From Pristionchus mayeri (taxonomy: Eukaryota; Nematoda; Chromadorea; Rhabditida; Neodiplogasteridae): 64,000 nucleotides of DNA. The notes under the pieces were generated by a model that worked only from the letters and a program-made list of their open reading frames with translations, was not told where the DNA came from and searched no databases. Shown here piece by piece: positions 23,135 through 36,808 of the stretch (positions are counted from its first letter, which is position 1; the number at the start of each line of letters is the position of its first letter). The stretch is taken from the NCBI GenBank assembly GCA_036245805.1, contig BTRK01000002.1, forward strand, positions 25,661,067-25,725,066. The letters run 5' to 3'. A program made the translations under genes and the position numbers.

Positions 23135-25780
23135 CTATTTTTTTCTGGGAGAGTGGAAAAGACGAACTTCGAATAATTCGTCCTCCATGTGACTTTCCTT
23201 GGCATTGAACACGAAGTTCCGACCACAAGTCCTCTTATCGACAGGGATCCATCTAGCTGGAAGATCGGTAGTCGAAGAATCGATCCCGTTGGGGTCGCTG
23301 CAAAGATTGATTAATTTTCATAATTTGAGAAATATTACATGGAATCATATTACAACTACTTACTAAAATAAATCTCATGTACAAGAAAACACAAACCCAA
23401 ATTTTGCAAAGTTTGTAAATGATGTTGTGAATGCATTCAGAACTACAGCGTCTTCTTTCGTGAAAGTTACTCTTGACACCAGTCCAATCTTGAATAGGAA
23501 TGGGAGTTCACAAGCATGGGTAGTGTCTGTAAATTTTCATTTAGAAAATGATAAATGGTTCGAGATATGAAGTTGTCATGGTACCTCGATAAGGCATCCA
23601 CCAAAGAAAGATGCCCATCACTTTTGGCTTGAAGTAATCGAATACGTATAGGTAGACGGGTTCTTCTGCAATTTACCTGATGTTTAAAACTTCAAATGAA
23701 TCAAACCCTGAATTGCGGCTGTCTTTCTGCACAATTCAAGAGCTCCCGCATTGAAGTAAAAGTCAGAGATTATCTTAAAATTAGAAATCTTTGTTAAAAT
23801 TTTCATTGTGATACGCACATTGGCGATGGATCTCATCATCTTCTCCTTATTGTCGAGTATTTCATCATTCACGTAGAATGACCGCAGATCTTCCTAAATA
23901 TTCCATTTGCGTATTCCCTCCTATATTCCCTCCTCCTTCGTCACTCCGGTAATTAATGGCTTCGGAATTGAACTCTTTCTCATTTCATCGAAGGAAGAAG
24001 GGAAGAAATCACCATCGATGTGAGGGGCAGTTTCTGCATTATTTCGCTATTCAAATATACATATCTCCAACTTCACACCAACCTAAGATGTCGTATTCGT
24101 CTCTGTCCTTTCTGAAGAATCTGATCTCTGCGGTGAATTTATCAGCAGGAAGAGAACGAAGTTTGGCGAGCAACTGCGAGTATTTTGCAATTTCCGTATT
24201 TCCAGTCTCTCTCACATCCTTGCTATTCTTATAGTCGGTGATACCGAGACGAGCGACCTTCTCTTGACACTCCTCATCCATGCTTTTCCTGATAAATCTA
24301 TCTATACCTATGTATAAAGCGCAGTGTCTGTGTTTCCGTCTGACCGGATTACGAAACTATTACGAAACATGGAGGGAGAGAGATCGCGCGTCAACAAGTT
24401 GCGAAACGAGTGATTGCGAAACCTACTCCGCTAGGACGGGGGGCAGCCGGACTAGTTGTCATATAAAACAAAACTTTAAAAAATCGCTTACTTTCCCGTG
24501 ATGATTCTCAGTTCAGCCATGCCTGACATCATGATCATCTTGTGGAAGAGACCTGAAAATTGACGATGAAAAGATGCTGTGATTTCTCATGCGAAAAGTA
24601 TTACTCTAGTGCATTAAATGGATATTTTAGGACGAGGTCACCGACTGATCTCACCAGTTGAGTGCGGACTGAGATGCAACATGTCTGTACTGATCGCCCC
24701 CGCACTCTGACCGAGTAGTGTGATGTTGCTCTGCAATGGAGGAAGTTGAAGCAACCCAGCTCAGAAAATAAAAATGAAAAGTCACTAAGACTAGTTCGAA
24801 GATGTTATTAATTGTCCTTTCATCATTCAGTACGATTATGGTTACTTTGTTCCCGCAGAACGCTTCAATATTCTCGTTGACCCATCTGAGGGCGGCCGTT
24901 TGATCCCACAGCCCGAAGTTGCCCGGACAGGTATCATCGCCTTTTATTAATGTTAATGTTAATGCAACGTTGTTAGAGAAAAATGCTGTATTCGCAAAAT
25001 ATATTTCCTTGATTGTACCTGTGGTGAAGAATCCAAGATATCCCAGTCTGTACGCAACCGAAACGAAGATGACGTCACGAGTTACCTGAGAAAAGATGAG
25101 AACAGCATTCGATAACGAAACATGCTCACAACATTCTCGCAGATATTGAGATCACCGTAAGAGATCGTGTCCCCTACCTCGAAACCTCCTCCGTAAATGA
25201 AAATCATAACTGGGAAACCTAAAAGATTTCTCTGGGGGTTTTTTCTTACATTTTGACTCAAACCTTCCTCGGGTGGTTCCCAGCAGGGAGCGAATACATT
25301 GAGATAGAGACAATCCTCGGAAGATGGTCTCTCAAATAATATATTCTGAACGCCATGTACACAGTTAGCTAACAATCAAATTGTCTATGTATAAGACCGA
25401 AGGTTGGACAGGCCGCTTTGCGAAACTCTTCGTTTCTTTGATTCCTTTCCACTTCTCTGGAGGCTGGGGTTTCTGCATTTTTTATTGCTTTTTGATCATT
25501 TGTTGAAGAAACCTCGAATCGAAGCTCTCCAACTGGCGGCTTTGCATACGGAATTCCCTGCACGGAATATTACAGTAAATATGTAATTTTGTTCGTTTTT
25601 AACAGCAATGGCTTCATAATACAGAGATCATATACTGCGGTTAAAGAAAATGCAAATAAAAAAACTGACTTGGAAAGCGTCGACTTTCTTCTCTCCCTTG
25701 TAGATGAGCCTCCTTCCTCGCACTCTTCCATACTTCGTCTCGACGATTCGCGAATCAGGATAAGAGAAGATATTACCCAT
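23135..25780 (-). CDS. Carboxylesterase (type-B, COE family)
   Basis: ATG at 25780 lies directly behind an acceptor (CTTTCAG), as in trans-spliced genes. Type-B features in order are [45 protein letters not shown], the oxyanion loop [45 protein letters not shown], nucleophile Ser in GQSAGAIS (Gln instead of the usual Glu), [31 protein letters not shown], and the His-containing [13 protein letters not shown]. It ends RLFHSPRKK* (TAG at 23135-23137). There is no signal peptide, so the protein is probably cytosolic or N-terminally myristoylated (MGNIFS). The splice junction after VTKEEG (about 23895-23945) has no GT donor. Hydrolysis of ester xenobiotics or lipids is expected. Confidence 0.9.
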
Positions 25781-28700
25781 CTGAAAGGGAGAGAAAAAAC
25801 TGCGAGCGAATGAATGCCGATTGTAGCGTCATGCGGAATATATACTGGTAACTTCATTCCCTGTGAAATCATACATCACAATAACACGATCGAGAGTGGA
25901 TAACAAGGCAGTAAAAGTTCTCGTACTTCGGTCACATACTGAGAATTGCGAAAGGTGTATTTTCAAGACTTATGTGATGCTGACTAGTATATGTAAACCC
26001 GTATATCCGCCGGATTTTCACTTCAGCCATGACGTCCAGGGCAGAATAACGGAGTGGCAGTGTTTTCCAGAAAATTGTTGATGCACTAACACATCACATG
26101 AACATCAGCAAGAGATGATATTTACTAATCACGTATTTTCGATGTCTCCGAGGATATTATAGAGTTGTATCGCGTCAGCTGGAAGAATTATTTATTTATA
26201 AATTCCTGTTTAATTTTAACTTTACACAGAATTACAGCCTGCTTTATCCGGAAAATTGCCTTCTCAATTCCGTTTAAGTTCACTCCTTGCTACTACTTTT
26301 TTCATATTTTAGTATATTGAGTACACTCCAGATGTCATGCATTCTGCTCTGTCTCCTTATGTCTGAGGCTTCTGAATTCAAGTGTCTTCTCCCGTGAATA
26401 TTGACCACGGAGATCAAACGCAGAGTGTGAGGGAAAGAGAGCCCTGTCTCTAGTCTGCTCAGGGAACTTACCAGCACAGAATGACACACTCTCGAGTTCG
26501 CATTGCACAATCGGAAACCAGAAACGACATGGAACATATGGTATATCTAAGTTAGATGTATGTGTTTGAAAACCAAAATTTCAATATTTACATATTTGTT
26601 GTGCTGAAATTATAAATAAACTCAATACACACCTTGTTGCAGCATTTTTTTCTGGGTGCATTGACTATCCTCCGAAGACGGAGAGTTCAAAGGATGGAAA
26701 TTGTTTGCAAAAGGGCAAAATGCACCGACATTGTGCTCTTATGGGAGGGAATCGTGCAAACTAGTAATCAATCACGAGAGAGCAGCGAACCGTTACGATT
26801 CGAAGTGATAAGGATCAATCGATGGACGAAATTTGTCCGCTTGAAGATGCTCGTGAAACAGCGTCAAGAAACTAAACAACCTGGAAGTTTTGCGTGCGTT
26901 ATCTCTTGCATTTTCATCTGAAAGAGTTGTGTTTTTTTTTCTCGAAGGAGCTTTTTTGGCCTGCTTCTCCCACTATAATATATACATTTCGAGAATAAGT
27001 CATTCCCTGCACTTTTCATATTTTCCACCCACTTTCAGCCACTTACTGATCTCTGCAGAGTGTATCCTCCAGACACAGAATGACGCGTCTATGTGCTCAT
27101 TCCTCTAAATGCTGTGTAGTCCACGCGCGCCCGTGCGATCCTTCCCGCTACCTTGTCTCCGCTCTCCTCTCCTCCTCCTCCCTCCTCTCTCTTCCCACTC
27201 CCGATGTCAGTGCCAACTTTACTTTCTCTTCTTTCCTCTCTCTTGTACTCAATTTGAACGCCATGTCGTGACCTTCTTTGTTCCGTAATTTAGCTGAAAT
27301 CGTTGCTTATGAATTGGAAGCGTCGACATGCGCGCACCCGAGTAGAATCTACCTTGCGCCCATTGGCCGAATACTTGCTCATAGAGGAAAATTGATCTTC
27401 TCGGAAGATCAAAACCACGCGATTTATAGTCTGCAAACGCGTGTATAACGAAAGAGAAATGAAGAAGGGAGGTAGACTAGAGCGGGCTCATTGGCCGAAC
27501 TGTTCATTTGCCTTCCTAGGCTGCACCGCAGCTCACAATAGCTTTTCGGCGAACTGTCAACTCGAGCTCAAGCGGTATCATCCTTCGCTCTCTCAAATCC
27601 CTACATCATCTCGCTTGTTAGCTAACATGGAGCATTATGATATTGTTGACGTCCTGGTAGATCAGACTCCACTCTCTTCCGAGGCCGATGTTTGTCCAAG
27701 TGACTAACTATCCCACGCTTCTGCCTCCGTGAGCCTCTTGTCCCGTAAATGATCAAAGACCTCGCTCTACTAGCGAAGAGCCACGCAATGGGGAAAGGAG
27801 GGGCTGTCTTTTCTCTATCGTCTCTCTTGCTGCTAGAGAGCACTCGGGGAGGGGAGATTCCCGACTGGAAAGGGAAAGCGGATTGGGTGCATGGCGACAG
27901 CGACAAGGCTGTTTGTGTCTCTTTTTGTCTTCCTCTGCTCGATTTTCCTTACATTATCGCTATCCCCTGTAGAATCAGCTGCTGATGCGGGGGAGGGAGG
28001 CGGAACTTTTTGCATCTGTCAGATGGCTAGACTAGAGTACATTTCATTATTCAACTGGCTAGCTAAACAGTATAGCGAAAATTTCAAATTTGAATTGATA
28101 GGCGTGTTCCGTGGATCTCACTTTTCGATAAGAATAGGTTCGCCTTCATATTATCGCATAAGTGAACGATCGCCTGATCGAGGTCAACTCGATAGACGGA
28201 TGAACCCAAACCGTATCTCGTCTCATTGATCTGAGATCGTGTACCCAAACAACATTCTAGTCTGGAGTTACTTCTCAAAAGCTACCTGGAGCGGTACTGC
28301 GAACAAGGTTGGTCTTCTACTTTCTACATAGTACTTACTAAGCTAGAGTGCGCGCATTTTCGAGACCGTGAGAACACAAGAAAGCATTTCTTCACATTTT
28401 TTATCATGTCTCGATGTATCATATTATTATAATATATCGATCACTCAATGTAAAAACACACAATTTAACCTTGTAAAAAACACTGTCCCTTCATCAATTG
28501 CACTGCAGAGATGAGAGAAGGACGAGAAAGGACAGATAACATCCGAAACTAACAAGGCGATATTAGGGGGAGTTGGCCGAACAGACCCCACCACGATGTT
28601 GTAGCTACCATTTGAATTGCTGTGGAGCAGTGGCAGAAGGCAGCGATAGTGAGTCATTGAACTGTCTAGCGCACACTATGTTCCCACTCCAAATGAGAAC

Positions 28701-29093
28701 GCAGCAGCAAATTGGAGTCAGCGAAATTCCACCACAACTCTGAAGGACGTGTGCGCATTCTATCACATTTTCTTCCACGAGTTTAACAGTGCAACGATCA
28801 AATCTCAACTTCCTATCCCTCTCTGGCAAACTCATTCGATCAATGTCTTCGTTATGTTTAGAAGTAGAGTGCTTTACCTAATTTACAATATTATTTTCCA
28901 ACGTGATGGTTGATCGTCGAGCTCTCTGGAGATTCGAACTTTGAGTTTCATTTAGCTGATCTTTGATCTTGAACCGAATGGACTGTTCGCTTCTATAGAT
29001 CACTCGGGGAATAAGCATGACTCCGCCCCTAGCCACGCCCCCCATCCTCACTTCCTCCATCTTGAATCACCTCTTACTCATCCAGCCCTTCCG
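25781..29093. other. Divergent intergenic region between carboxylesterase and nuclear receptor
   Basis: About 3.3 kb lies between two divergently transcribed genes, so it probably holds both promoters. Apart from the possible small secreted ORF at 27891-28229, I see no exons with matching frame and splice sites. CT-rich tracts occur at 27140-27250. Confidence 0.5.
27891..28229 (+). CDS. Possible orphan small secreted protein
   Basis: A single 112-codon ORF starts with a textbook signal peptide: MATATRLFVSLFVFLCSIFL followed by a small-residue cleavage region ending VESAADA. The mature part is short, Gly-rich then basic, with two Cys (FCICQ). No family was recognised, and there is no splice or conservation evidence. 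The overlapping opposite-strand ORFs are weaker. It may be chance. Confidence 0.3.
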   Translation: MATATRLFVSLFVFLCSIFLTLSLSPVESAADAGEGGGTFCICQMARLEYISLFNWLAKQYSENFKFELIGVFRGSHFSIRIGSPSYYRISERSPDRGQLDRRMNPNRISSH

Positions 29094-32000
29094 ATGGCTC
29101 CTTCATTCGTCTACGATAACTTCTCCGACTTCCCTGATTTTCCCGATTTCCCTGACTTTCCTGACTTCCCTGACCCTGAAATCCAGTCGCAGCCGCAGGC
29201 TACAGTACTTCCAAGAAATCCAAGGTAAAGTTTGCACAGTTACGGAAAGAACTCGAGAGAATACTAGCTAACTAAGGAAATTTACTGACAATCTAGTATG
29301 TTTCCTTTGCGCTGGGTAACGTCCGTCAATTTCCTATCTCGCGAGAAATCAGAATCCCTTATCATTGCTCCACTATAATCTGCGCGTGTTCGATGTCCTT
29401 CATACTGCGCTCTAATCCGCCCATTTCGCTGCAATTATCGTCCATATCCTCGGAAGAAAACAGCTCTTCCAATATGATTCAATGATCCAGGATGCGATCC
29501 TCGATCTGCTTGGTCTGCTCCTCTCCCACTGCGAATTCCCTCCACTTCGGAGCGAGGACGTGCAAGGCATGCGCAGCATTCTTCAGAAGGTATCCATGAT
29601 GGAACGAGCCTCGTGTATTGGCAACTATTTGATCGCTAAATAATTCTATGTAGTAGAAATACCAGTTATTAGGGTTCATACGAGAATGAGGAATACCACA
29701 TGAGCAAGTAATGCTGTTCACCTCCATTCCAGAACGATCTCGATGGGAATGAAATACGTGTGCACTACGGAGGATCCCTCGACTCCCTGCCAGACACACT
29801 TCCGTAAGCTAACCTTTTTGTCTTGTAGCATTAACCTCGAAGACTATTCATATCTCGTTTCAACAGCTTCACGGTCCAGTTACTCAAGTTCATTTCAATA
29901 GATAACAGTCAAAGAAGGATTAAGAGGTCTAAATTATTGATATTACAAATATCAATAATTCAGACCTCCGAATGATCTGCCGCAAGTGTCGCTTTGAGAA
30001 GTGTATTCGAGCTGGAATGAAGGAAGGAAGTCAGTGCTCTAATTTTTAATTTATATTTTTGTTTAATCGAACGCGAAAAACCGCACTGGTTTCTCGTATT
30101 CTTCAGAGATGGCGAATGAGAAAATGAATCTATGGTTGGCTGAAATCATTGTAAAAATATAACTAAACTCGACCCAATTAAAATAAGTTCTTCAGTGGTG
30201 CAGAAGAAGTTGGAAGAGGAGAAGACGTCATCGACGAAGTCGAGGAAGAGACACATTCTCACTGAACAACCATCATCCAGGATCGCGTTCACGGGTTAGA
30301 AGATAAAAAATGAACACCTTTTTAAGAGACGAAAAAAGGAATTGTCAACCAAAATTTCGACGACAGAAGCAAGAACAATAAAACATTAGGGAAACAGCAG
30401 AGTCAATTTTTCAGTAAATTTCATTTAAAATTAGTGTAATACAGTTCATATTTTCAGAAGTGAAAACGGAGGTGGATGAACCAATTCCTTCCGAGCCAAC
30501 GCAAGAATATCGATCGCCTCTCGATCGAACTTCCAGCACCTCCAGTCAGTTTCTTTCGGAAACTGCATGTTCTTAATTTCAATCAGAAAAAAATCAGCGT
30601 ATTGTGGGAGTAATTATTTGAATCAGTTTCAAAGAAACTCTTTAGCTTTCCGTCATTGAGTGACAAACTGTAATTTGTTAAAAATTTACCAGAAATTTCA
30701 CAGAGTTCTTTTCCATGTTTCATCTCATACTTAGTCTTTGCAGTGGATTCGTTCGATATGCGGATGCCTCTCACTTCTTCTGATGACGTCATCGCGCACT
30801 ATCGGTCCGTTGCCGATGTGAAACGACAAAGACACGAAGATAATTGTTATTATCAGAAATAATAATCAATATCTTTAGTGCCTCCGAGATGGCTCTGCAC
30901 GACCGTCGTCGGATGCTCTACGGCAGCTGCAGCCTCCACGACCTCTTCGATGAGAGGGAAGATGCAGTCAGTTGTCTTAATCAAATTATGCCGTATCAAA
31001 TACTTTCTAGCGCTGGACTTTTCCTAAGGCAAATAACAAGACTGCTCCAATTCCATGTAACTCTTCACTTTCGAAAAAAAATGTAGAGAGAGAGAAAGTA
31101 AAGGGAGGAGCAAAGATTATAGCCGAACCACGTAGCCGAACTGCACCCACCGTAGTCTGCTCATACAAAGAGAAAGGTCATTTCACAATAGACAATTGTG
31201 TGTGAGCATGCTGATTTCAACCATTTGATCTGTTTAAACTCACTTCGCTAAACTGCCCTGTTTGGAAGGAATGTAGCCTCAGTTAGCTGAAGAGGGCTGA
31301 CCTTACGAAATAGGGGTTAGCCTAGATTGTAAGCAAATTGAATTTGTAGTTTAGAGTTTTTCAATAAATCACGTAGACGAAGTTGACAGTTCCTTAATTA
31401 CAATATCATTGAGTTGAATTTAAAAGAATTTCTTAATTACACGGAATAACATTTACCTTACAGCCATTCCGTCGCGAGCATCTCCGACCTTTGAACGTCG
31501 AGACTTTCTCAGGTTCCGTTTTCACTTCCCAGACACATGCAAAATGGGGGAAAATGAAGGTTCAGGACCGTGCCGACCCGATTTGATCTGCGTAGTAGAG
31601 AATACGAGAGATCTGATGCTATTCAGAAGACTGACTGCGAAATCCGACAAGGTCGGTGGTGTTTGTCGACGATTGTCGCACGTCTCCTGCGAGACCATTA
31701 AAGTAGTCGTTATCCTCCTAAAGTATTTCCATTAAATTTCTCCAAACTCCAGACTCTGATCGTTCGCTACGTTCTCTCTGTTGACTACGTCTTGAGCGGG
31801 GCCTTTCTCACTGAGAAACTTGGACTGGAGGTTTGCAATTTTTACTTTACCTCATACTCCCCTTGAATTGTTCTTGATCGATTAGACTGCATTATCCAGT
31901 AATATTTCAAGTTCACCAATATCATCATAAGCCCTTCAGGAGGAGATGCTCGTGCTCAACGATGCGACGTTCCTCAAGATGAAGCCGTTGCCAATGACCG

Positions 32001-33071
32001 GTTATGAGGTCAGCAAGTGATCATTTATGATTTTGTCGAAGAAAAACAACTAAAATTTTCAGGAGAACGCTCGTTCTCATTTCAAGACAAAGAAGGAGTG
32101 GGAGACCTATAAGTCAGTGTTCACATTTTGCAATGTTAATTTGCTTTATTGTAACTTATGCTTTCAGAGCATTCATGCCTCTCTTTATCCGCAAATGGTC
32201 CGAGGTCATCGTGCCTTACTGTGAAATGAGGTACTTTTTTCGGATCCTATGAATTAATTCATATCATAAATTTAATAAATTACAGGCTGAGCTTCACGGA
32301 ATACGCTCTTTTGAAGGCTCTTACAGTCTACCAAATGGGTGAGCAATAGTTCATGATCGTCCGAAATTAGGTTAGAGTATGGAAAGAAACACTTCCTTCT
32401 ATCTATAGCCAATGCACAGAAGCGCTCTCAGAGCGGCATCCCTCTCTATTTTACATACGGCTGAATCGCTAAAGTAATCGCTTATCGCTAATAATTCAAA
32501 ACTAGTCTAATTTCAGTGCACTACCGGTTGAGTGAAGATGGGAAGACCCTCTGTTCACAGCATAGAAACATGGTTATCGCTGCACTGCACAGGGTAAGCC
32601 ATCTTTCTTTAAAAAAAAAAGAAAACAATATATTGCGACATTCATTCACGACTCTCGTATGCTTTACAAGTAACTTGAAGTCATCAGCGACATCCTAAAA
32701 GCAATTCCTCTATCGCTGATTTTCCACAAAACAACCTAACATGCAAATCTTTTTCTCAAATTATCGATTAAATCTAAATAAAACAGCAAAACCAATTCTT
32801 CAGGCAGCCGAGGTCGAGGGAATACACGACCCAGTGCAGCGAGTTGGCGAGATCATCCTGCTCATGTCGACGATCATGGTGAGTCCCCCACCCTTCCCTG
32901 AAACCTTCTCTCAAAGCTCCGCTCATTTTCGAAATGGCTATCCTCCCTCAGAACTTCACGTTGACGCTGATCGGTCGCTTCTTCAAGATCACTCTGTGCA
33001 ATCAAGTGAGCGGGGCGAACGAAATCAATGTGGACTCGATGATTCAAGAGATGTGCTCGTACCAGTTCTGA
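29094..33071 (+). CDS. Nuclear hormone receptor (nematode supplementary NHR type)
   Basis: The N-terminus has a repeated Phe-Pro-Asp motif (NFSDFPDFPDFPDFPD). The first zinc finger is ICLVCSSPTANSLHFGARTC followed by P-box CKACAAFFRR, typical of the expanded worm NR class. The second finger is YVCTTEDPSTPCQTHF then LRMICRKCRFEKCIRAGM. A basic hinge follows (KKLEEEKTSSTKSRKRH). The ligand-binding domain includes HDRRRMLYGSCSLHDLF, LIVRYVLSVDYVLSGAFL, AFMPLFIRKWSEVIVPYC, LSFTEYALLKALTVYQM and EIILLMSTIM, ending EMCSYQF* (TGA 33069-33071). The first finger has 14 residues between its second and third Cys, one more than usual. It acts in the nucleus as a ligand-regulated transcription factor. It is convergent with the P450. 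Confidence 0.88.
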
Positions 33072-33836
33072 TCATTTTCCCTTTGACTCTCCCCATCTCT
33101 CTATCTCATCATTTAGAACGAGAATAGATTGATAACTCACTTTCATCGCATTGTAAAGTAATGTAGAGGCATCCCTGATGCCGTATCGAATCGAATGTTT
33201 ACCTCACAATAGATCAGAGTCATCGCTGATGACGTATCACTGTTGCCGTATTGTGGAACTTCCCGGAGAGGTTTTTTTGAAGCCGTGATTTTTAGATCTT
33301 GAAAATATATTAATCTATTTTTTTCTGTAGATACTAGACGCTCGAGTGTCATCTCTGATGATAATATCGTTTCGTATTTTATTTAGATACATACGTCTGA
33401 TACATTGACAGTCGCTTATGGCGACGTATTGTGGGGATTGTTAGTTAGGATGGATTAGGAAGATAGGCGACTGATGTTTCAAACTATTTTCATCCTTCCC
33501 CAATCATTTTCATCCTTGTTCATTGTTTACTTTTTTCATTGTGCATTCTCTTGAAACTCCTTGTACATAGATTTGCTACTGTAAAGTGATATCACTTTGA
33601 TATTGTGATTACTCTTTCCCGCCTATGATCTGCCTTCAGGATACCCAATTGTATTACGGGAATCACATGAATTGATCAATTTCATTCAACTTGTGAATAC
33701 TTGCAAATGAAACAAGGAAATCTTTATTGTTTGAGTAAATACATAATCTTTTTTAATTTTTCAATCCTTTGCAGATATTACCAAAAATATGATAATGCAG
33801 ACATGTGTCTAATCTGTCTTTTTTATTGTTCATTTC
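33072..33836. other. Convergent 3' intergenic region
   Basis: It holds the two 3' ends of the nuclear receptor (+) and P450 (-) genes. Loosely repeated GATG(A/C)CGTAT-like words occur at 33176-33260. No gene was seen. Confidence 0.45.
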
Positions 33837-36808
33837 TTATACTGACTGTGAGTTTCTCTCGATCAATTTCACAAACACTTTTCCATCTTTCGGCTGATGC
33901 ATGATGCTCGAATGGGTCGTCTTCAGCTCTCGCTGAATGAAAAGATTGTTCTTCTGGTCTCGACTTTCTTTGGCGCGCAGTAGTTGAATACAACCCACGT
34001 GTTCCTCATCGAGTTTCGTCACGAATCGTCTGGTTACTTCAGCCAGAACAGTCTTGAACTCCATCTCAGCAAATCGAGAGCCCACACAATTACGAGGTCC
34101 GATGCCGAAGGGGAGATAGGTAGCCGATGAGATCGCCTTGCCGTTATCACCGAGGAATCTGATATGCGTGATCCATGCGATATCTTGACTGATTTCACTT
34201 CTATAGTTCATGGGTAAGGTCAATTAGCTTCTTTCATCTCGCCTTTCTTTATAAATATAATTCTTCCAAAACTCAACATGATTGTACTTCCTTATAAACC
34301 ACGAGGAAAATAAGGCGATAATATATCTTTATGTAAATTATGGAAGTGAGCACCGCTCAGGGATGAACTCCATCGGTCTTTCGTAGTTCTGCTCACTCCA
34401 CATCACAGCATGGACTGGTGTGAGTACACTCACTCCCTCGGGGATTCGATACTTCCCTCCGATCGTCGTCTCTCTGCACAGGGAAAGTTACTTCTCGATT
34501 CTACTCTCTCAGTATGCCTCTAGGCAGCACATTTGGCATTTTCAATGGAATTTTTTTCATGAAAATGAAAGCACTGCGATGCTCACTTAATGCATCTTCG
34601 TCCGGTGAAAGTGATGACTGGAGGGTACAATCGAAGTGTCTCCGTGAATACTGCGTGCTAATAACGCCTCATTATTTTTGATTACATGAATACATTTTGG
34701 CATACTTTCAATACTGTGAAGAAAAGTATATAAATATAGAAAATGTTGAACACTTGCGAACCAGGTAAGGCAGCTTCATCACTCGCTCGTAATCAATTGT
34801 TTCTTCCTCTCCGAATACAGCTGATACTTCCTCGTAGAGTGCTTGTTGAACCTGTGAAAGCATGACGACAATGATAATGCTTGGAACAAAAAAAGTTCAT
34901 CTCTAAAGCGAGTGCAATTGATGAATAAATATGTTTGTACTTCCTGGTGCTTTGCCATCAAGAAGGATGCATAAGAAAGAGCAGTCGAAGTAGTCTCGAA
35001 TCCACCAAGGAAGAATGCCCACGCATTCGACACCAGAATATCGTGATGAAGCGGCTTCTCCTTAATATTACCCATAAGAACAGTCATCGTTCAACAGTAT
35101 AACAATTCTTGTCTTTGCACTTGTGCAACTTACACCCTCTTCAACTTGTTTTTCGTTCTCTGCCAGCATTAGATCGATGAGATCAGGAAGTGGACGAATC
35201 TTCAAAACATTGCAAGATCATGTTAAGATTAAACGCAGACCAACATTTCCTTCAGAGCGCTCCTGCTCACGTTCAATAATACTCAGGGAAATCTTTCCTA
35301 CGAGTATCCACTCCTCCCTTCCACAGGTCGAGAAGCGCCGTAGATGCTTGAAGAATGGGAAGTAACCGAAATCATATTTTATACCTCACACATTCAAATT
35401 TGTTACTCTTACGCGAGAGCTTGAAAATGGTAGACTTGTTGTATTGTGTGTTGGCGATAAATTTACGAGCTCTCGAGTAGAACTCGTTTGAACGATCCTA
35501 AAACCATATGATTTCAAAAGATTTTGATGTTCTTGAAAATCTTTTAATCTAGCATGAGCAAAATAAGTATGATGGATAACCTTGAAGCACGCTATTTTCT
35601 GTCCAGTACCGCATTTTGCTATGATGTCCATCGCTATGGCTTGGTACTCCCTGTCAATTTTTCGGTGATTGAATTTTTTATTATCCAAATCATCGAAATG
35701 CTAGACATCTTACGCAAGTATATCGATGGTTCCTTCGTTTGTTCTGGACTTGATGCTAAGCTCTTCAATAAGTTGTTCTAGTGGTTCACGGAATAAGAGG
35801 TGCATCTGAAATTCGAATAAGCGACTGAGGAAATCCAAAAAAATCTCGAAAGTCGTAATTTTTACCTTTTTCATCTTTGCAGATGTGAAAATTTGGGATA
35901 TCACTGAGCGCATTTCTTTCCATCCAACACCTGGATAATCTATTAAATATCTCAAATTATAGCTAAGATTTACCATACGAGCCGACATGATCAACTTGAA
36001 TCAGTCCATCTAGCAACGGATACACCATTGCAATTGGGACTTTCTCAAAAGAAAATATATCAAAAAATATAATGAAAATAGCCTTGCCTTTTTCGCAACG
36101 AAATTTCCAAATTGTGTGATGAATACTTCCTTTATGATATCAGGATCCGTGGTTACAATATCCAGATATGAACCGTAGTAGAATCTGCAATCTTCACTTC
36201 TAGCAACATTCTCTCCTTATGTATTTCAAAACTTCAAATTATAAGAAGCGCTGCAGTGAAACTATGCGGCCTAGCCCGCTCTCTCTCTCTCTCTCGAAGG
36301 AATGGTTGCAGGTTCCACCAGCTGACGACTGCGAGAGCCGATTAGAGTTCGTGATTTATCTAACTTGAAGTGTGCGTTGATCTGTGCCTTTCGTTATTAA
36401 GAGCGCTTCGCTGGCTATATAAATGATCGATTCTTTTGAAAATCATTATCGATTCTCTGGTAGATCACAGTTACCTTACCCAAAAGTAGAACCGTAGATC
36501 TTCTCAAGTTCTGGAAATATGAAGGGGGTCGCCTCGACGCCTTTCTAAAAGAGTTTCTCGTCATGTGCCGTCTTTAGATTTCCTTCACCTGTTCAACGAC
36601 ATCGAAGAAATGACGGGAATTTCCATGGATGAGGGAAGCAGGAGGGCCAGGCAGTCCTATTTCATCTGGCATCTTCAATTCTTTGCGTCGACGTCTAAAA
36701 GAAGGGGCACAAATTTCAGTGATTTTGATCAATCGTAAGGAAATTTCCTTACATCATTTGATAGCAGAACCATGTGAGGAGCGTAATTCCGATGATTGAT
36801 AAGATCAT
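33837..36808 (-). CDS. Cytochrome P450, CYP13/CYP25-like (clan 3)
   Basis: ATG at 36808 follows an acceptor (CTGTTTCAG). The N-terminus is a membrane anchor (MILSIIGITLLTWFCYQM), then a basic stop (RRRKE) and a Pro hinge (GLPGPP). P450 landmarks are helix C GVGWKEMRSVISQIFTSAKM, AMDIIAKCGTG, helix I AFFLGGFETTSTALSY, ExxR as ETLR, the PER motif as FIPER, and the heme loop FGIGPRNCVGSRFAEME with the thiolate Cys. It ends KDGKVFVKLIERNSQSV*. The protein sits on the ER membrane and is expected to oxidise lipophilic substrates using P450 reductase. One intron (after GNFVAKK) has a GC donor. The junction before FPFFKHLRRF would need an intron of only 28 nt or another solution. Confidence 0.9.

Noticed and set aside
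28878..29000. AAGTTCGAATCTC resembling a tRNA B box on the minus strand
   Set aside because: No A box or cloverleaf folding in the preceding 70 bases.
30114..30147. Additional small exon in the receptor hinge (AGATGGCGAATGAG...)
   Set aside because: Including it breaks the frame of the following KKLEEEKTSSTKSRKRH exon, whereas skipping it gives a phase-consistent join.
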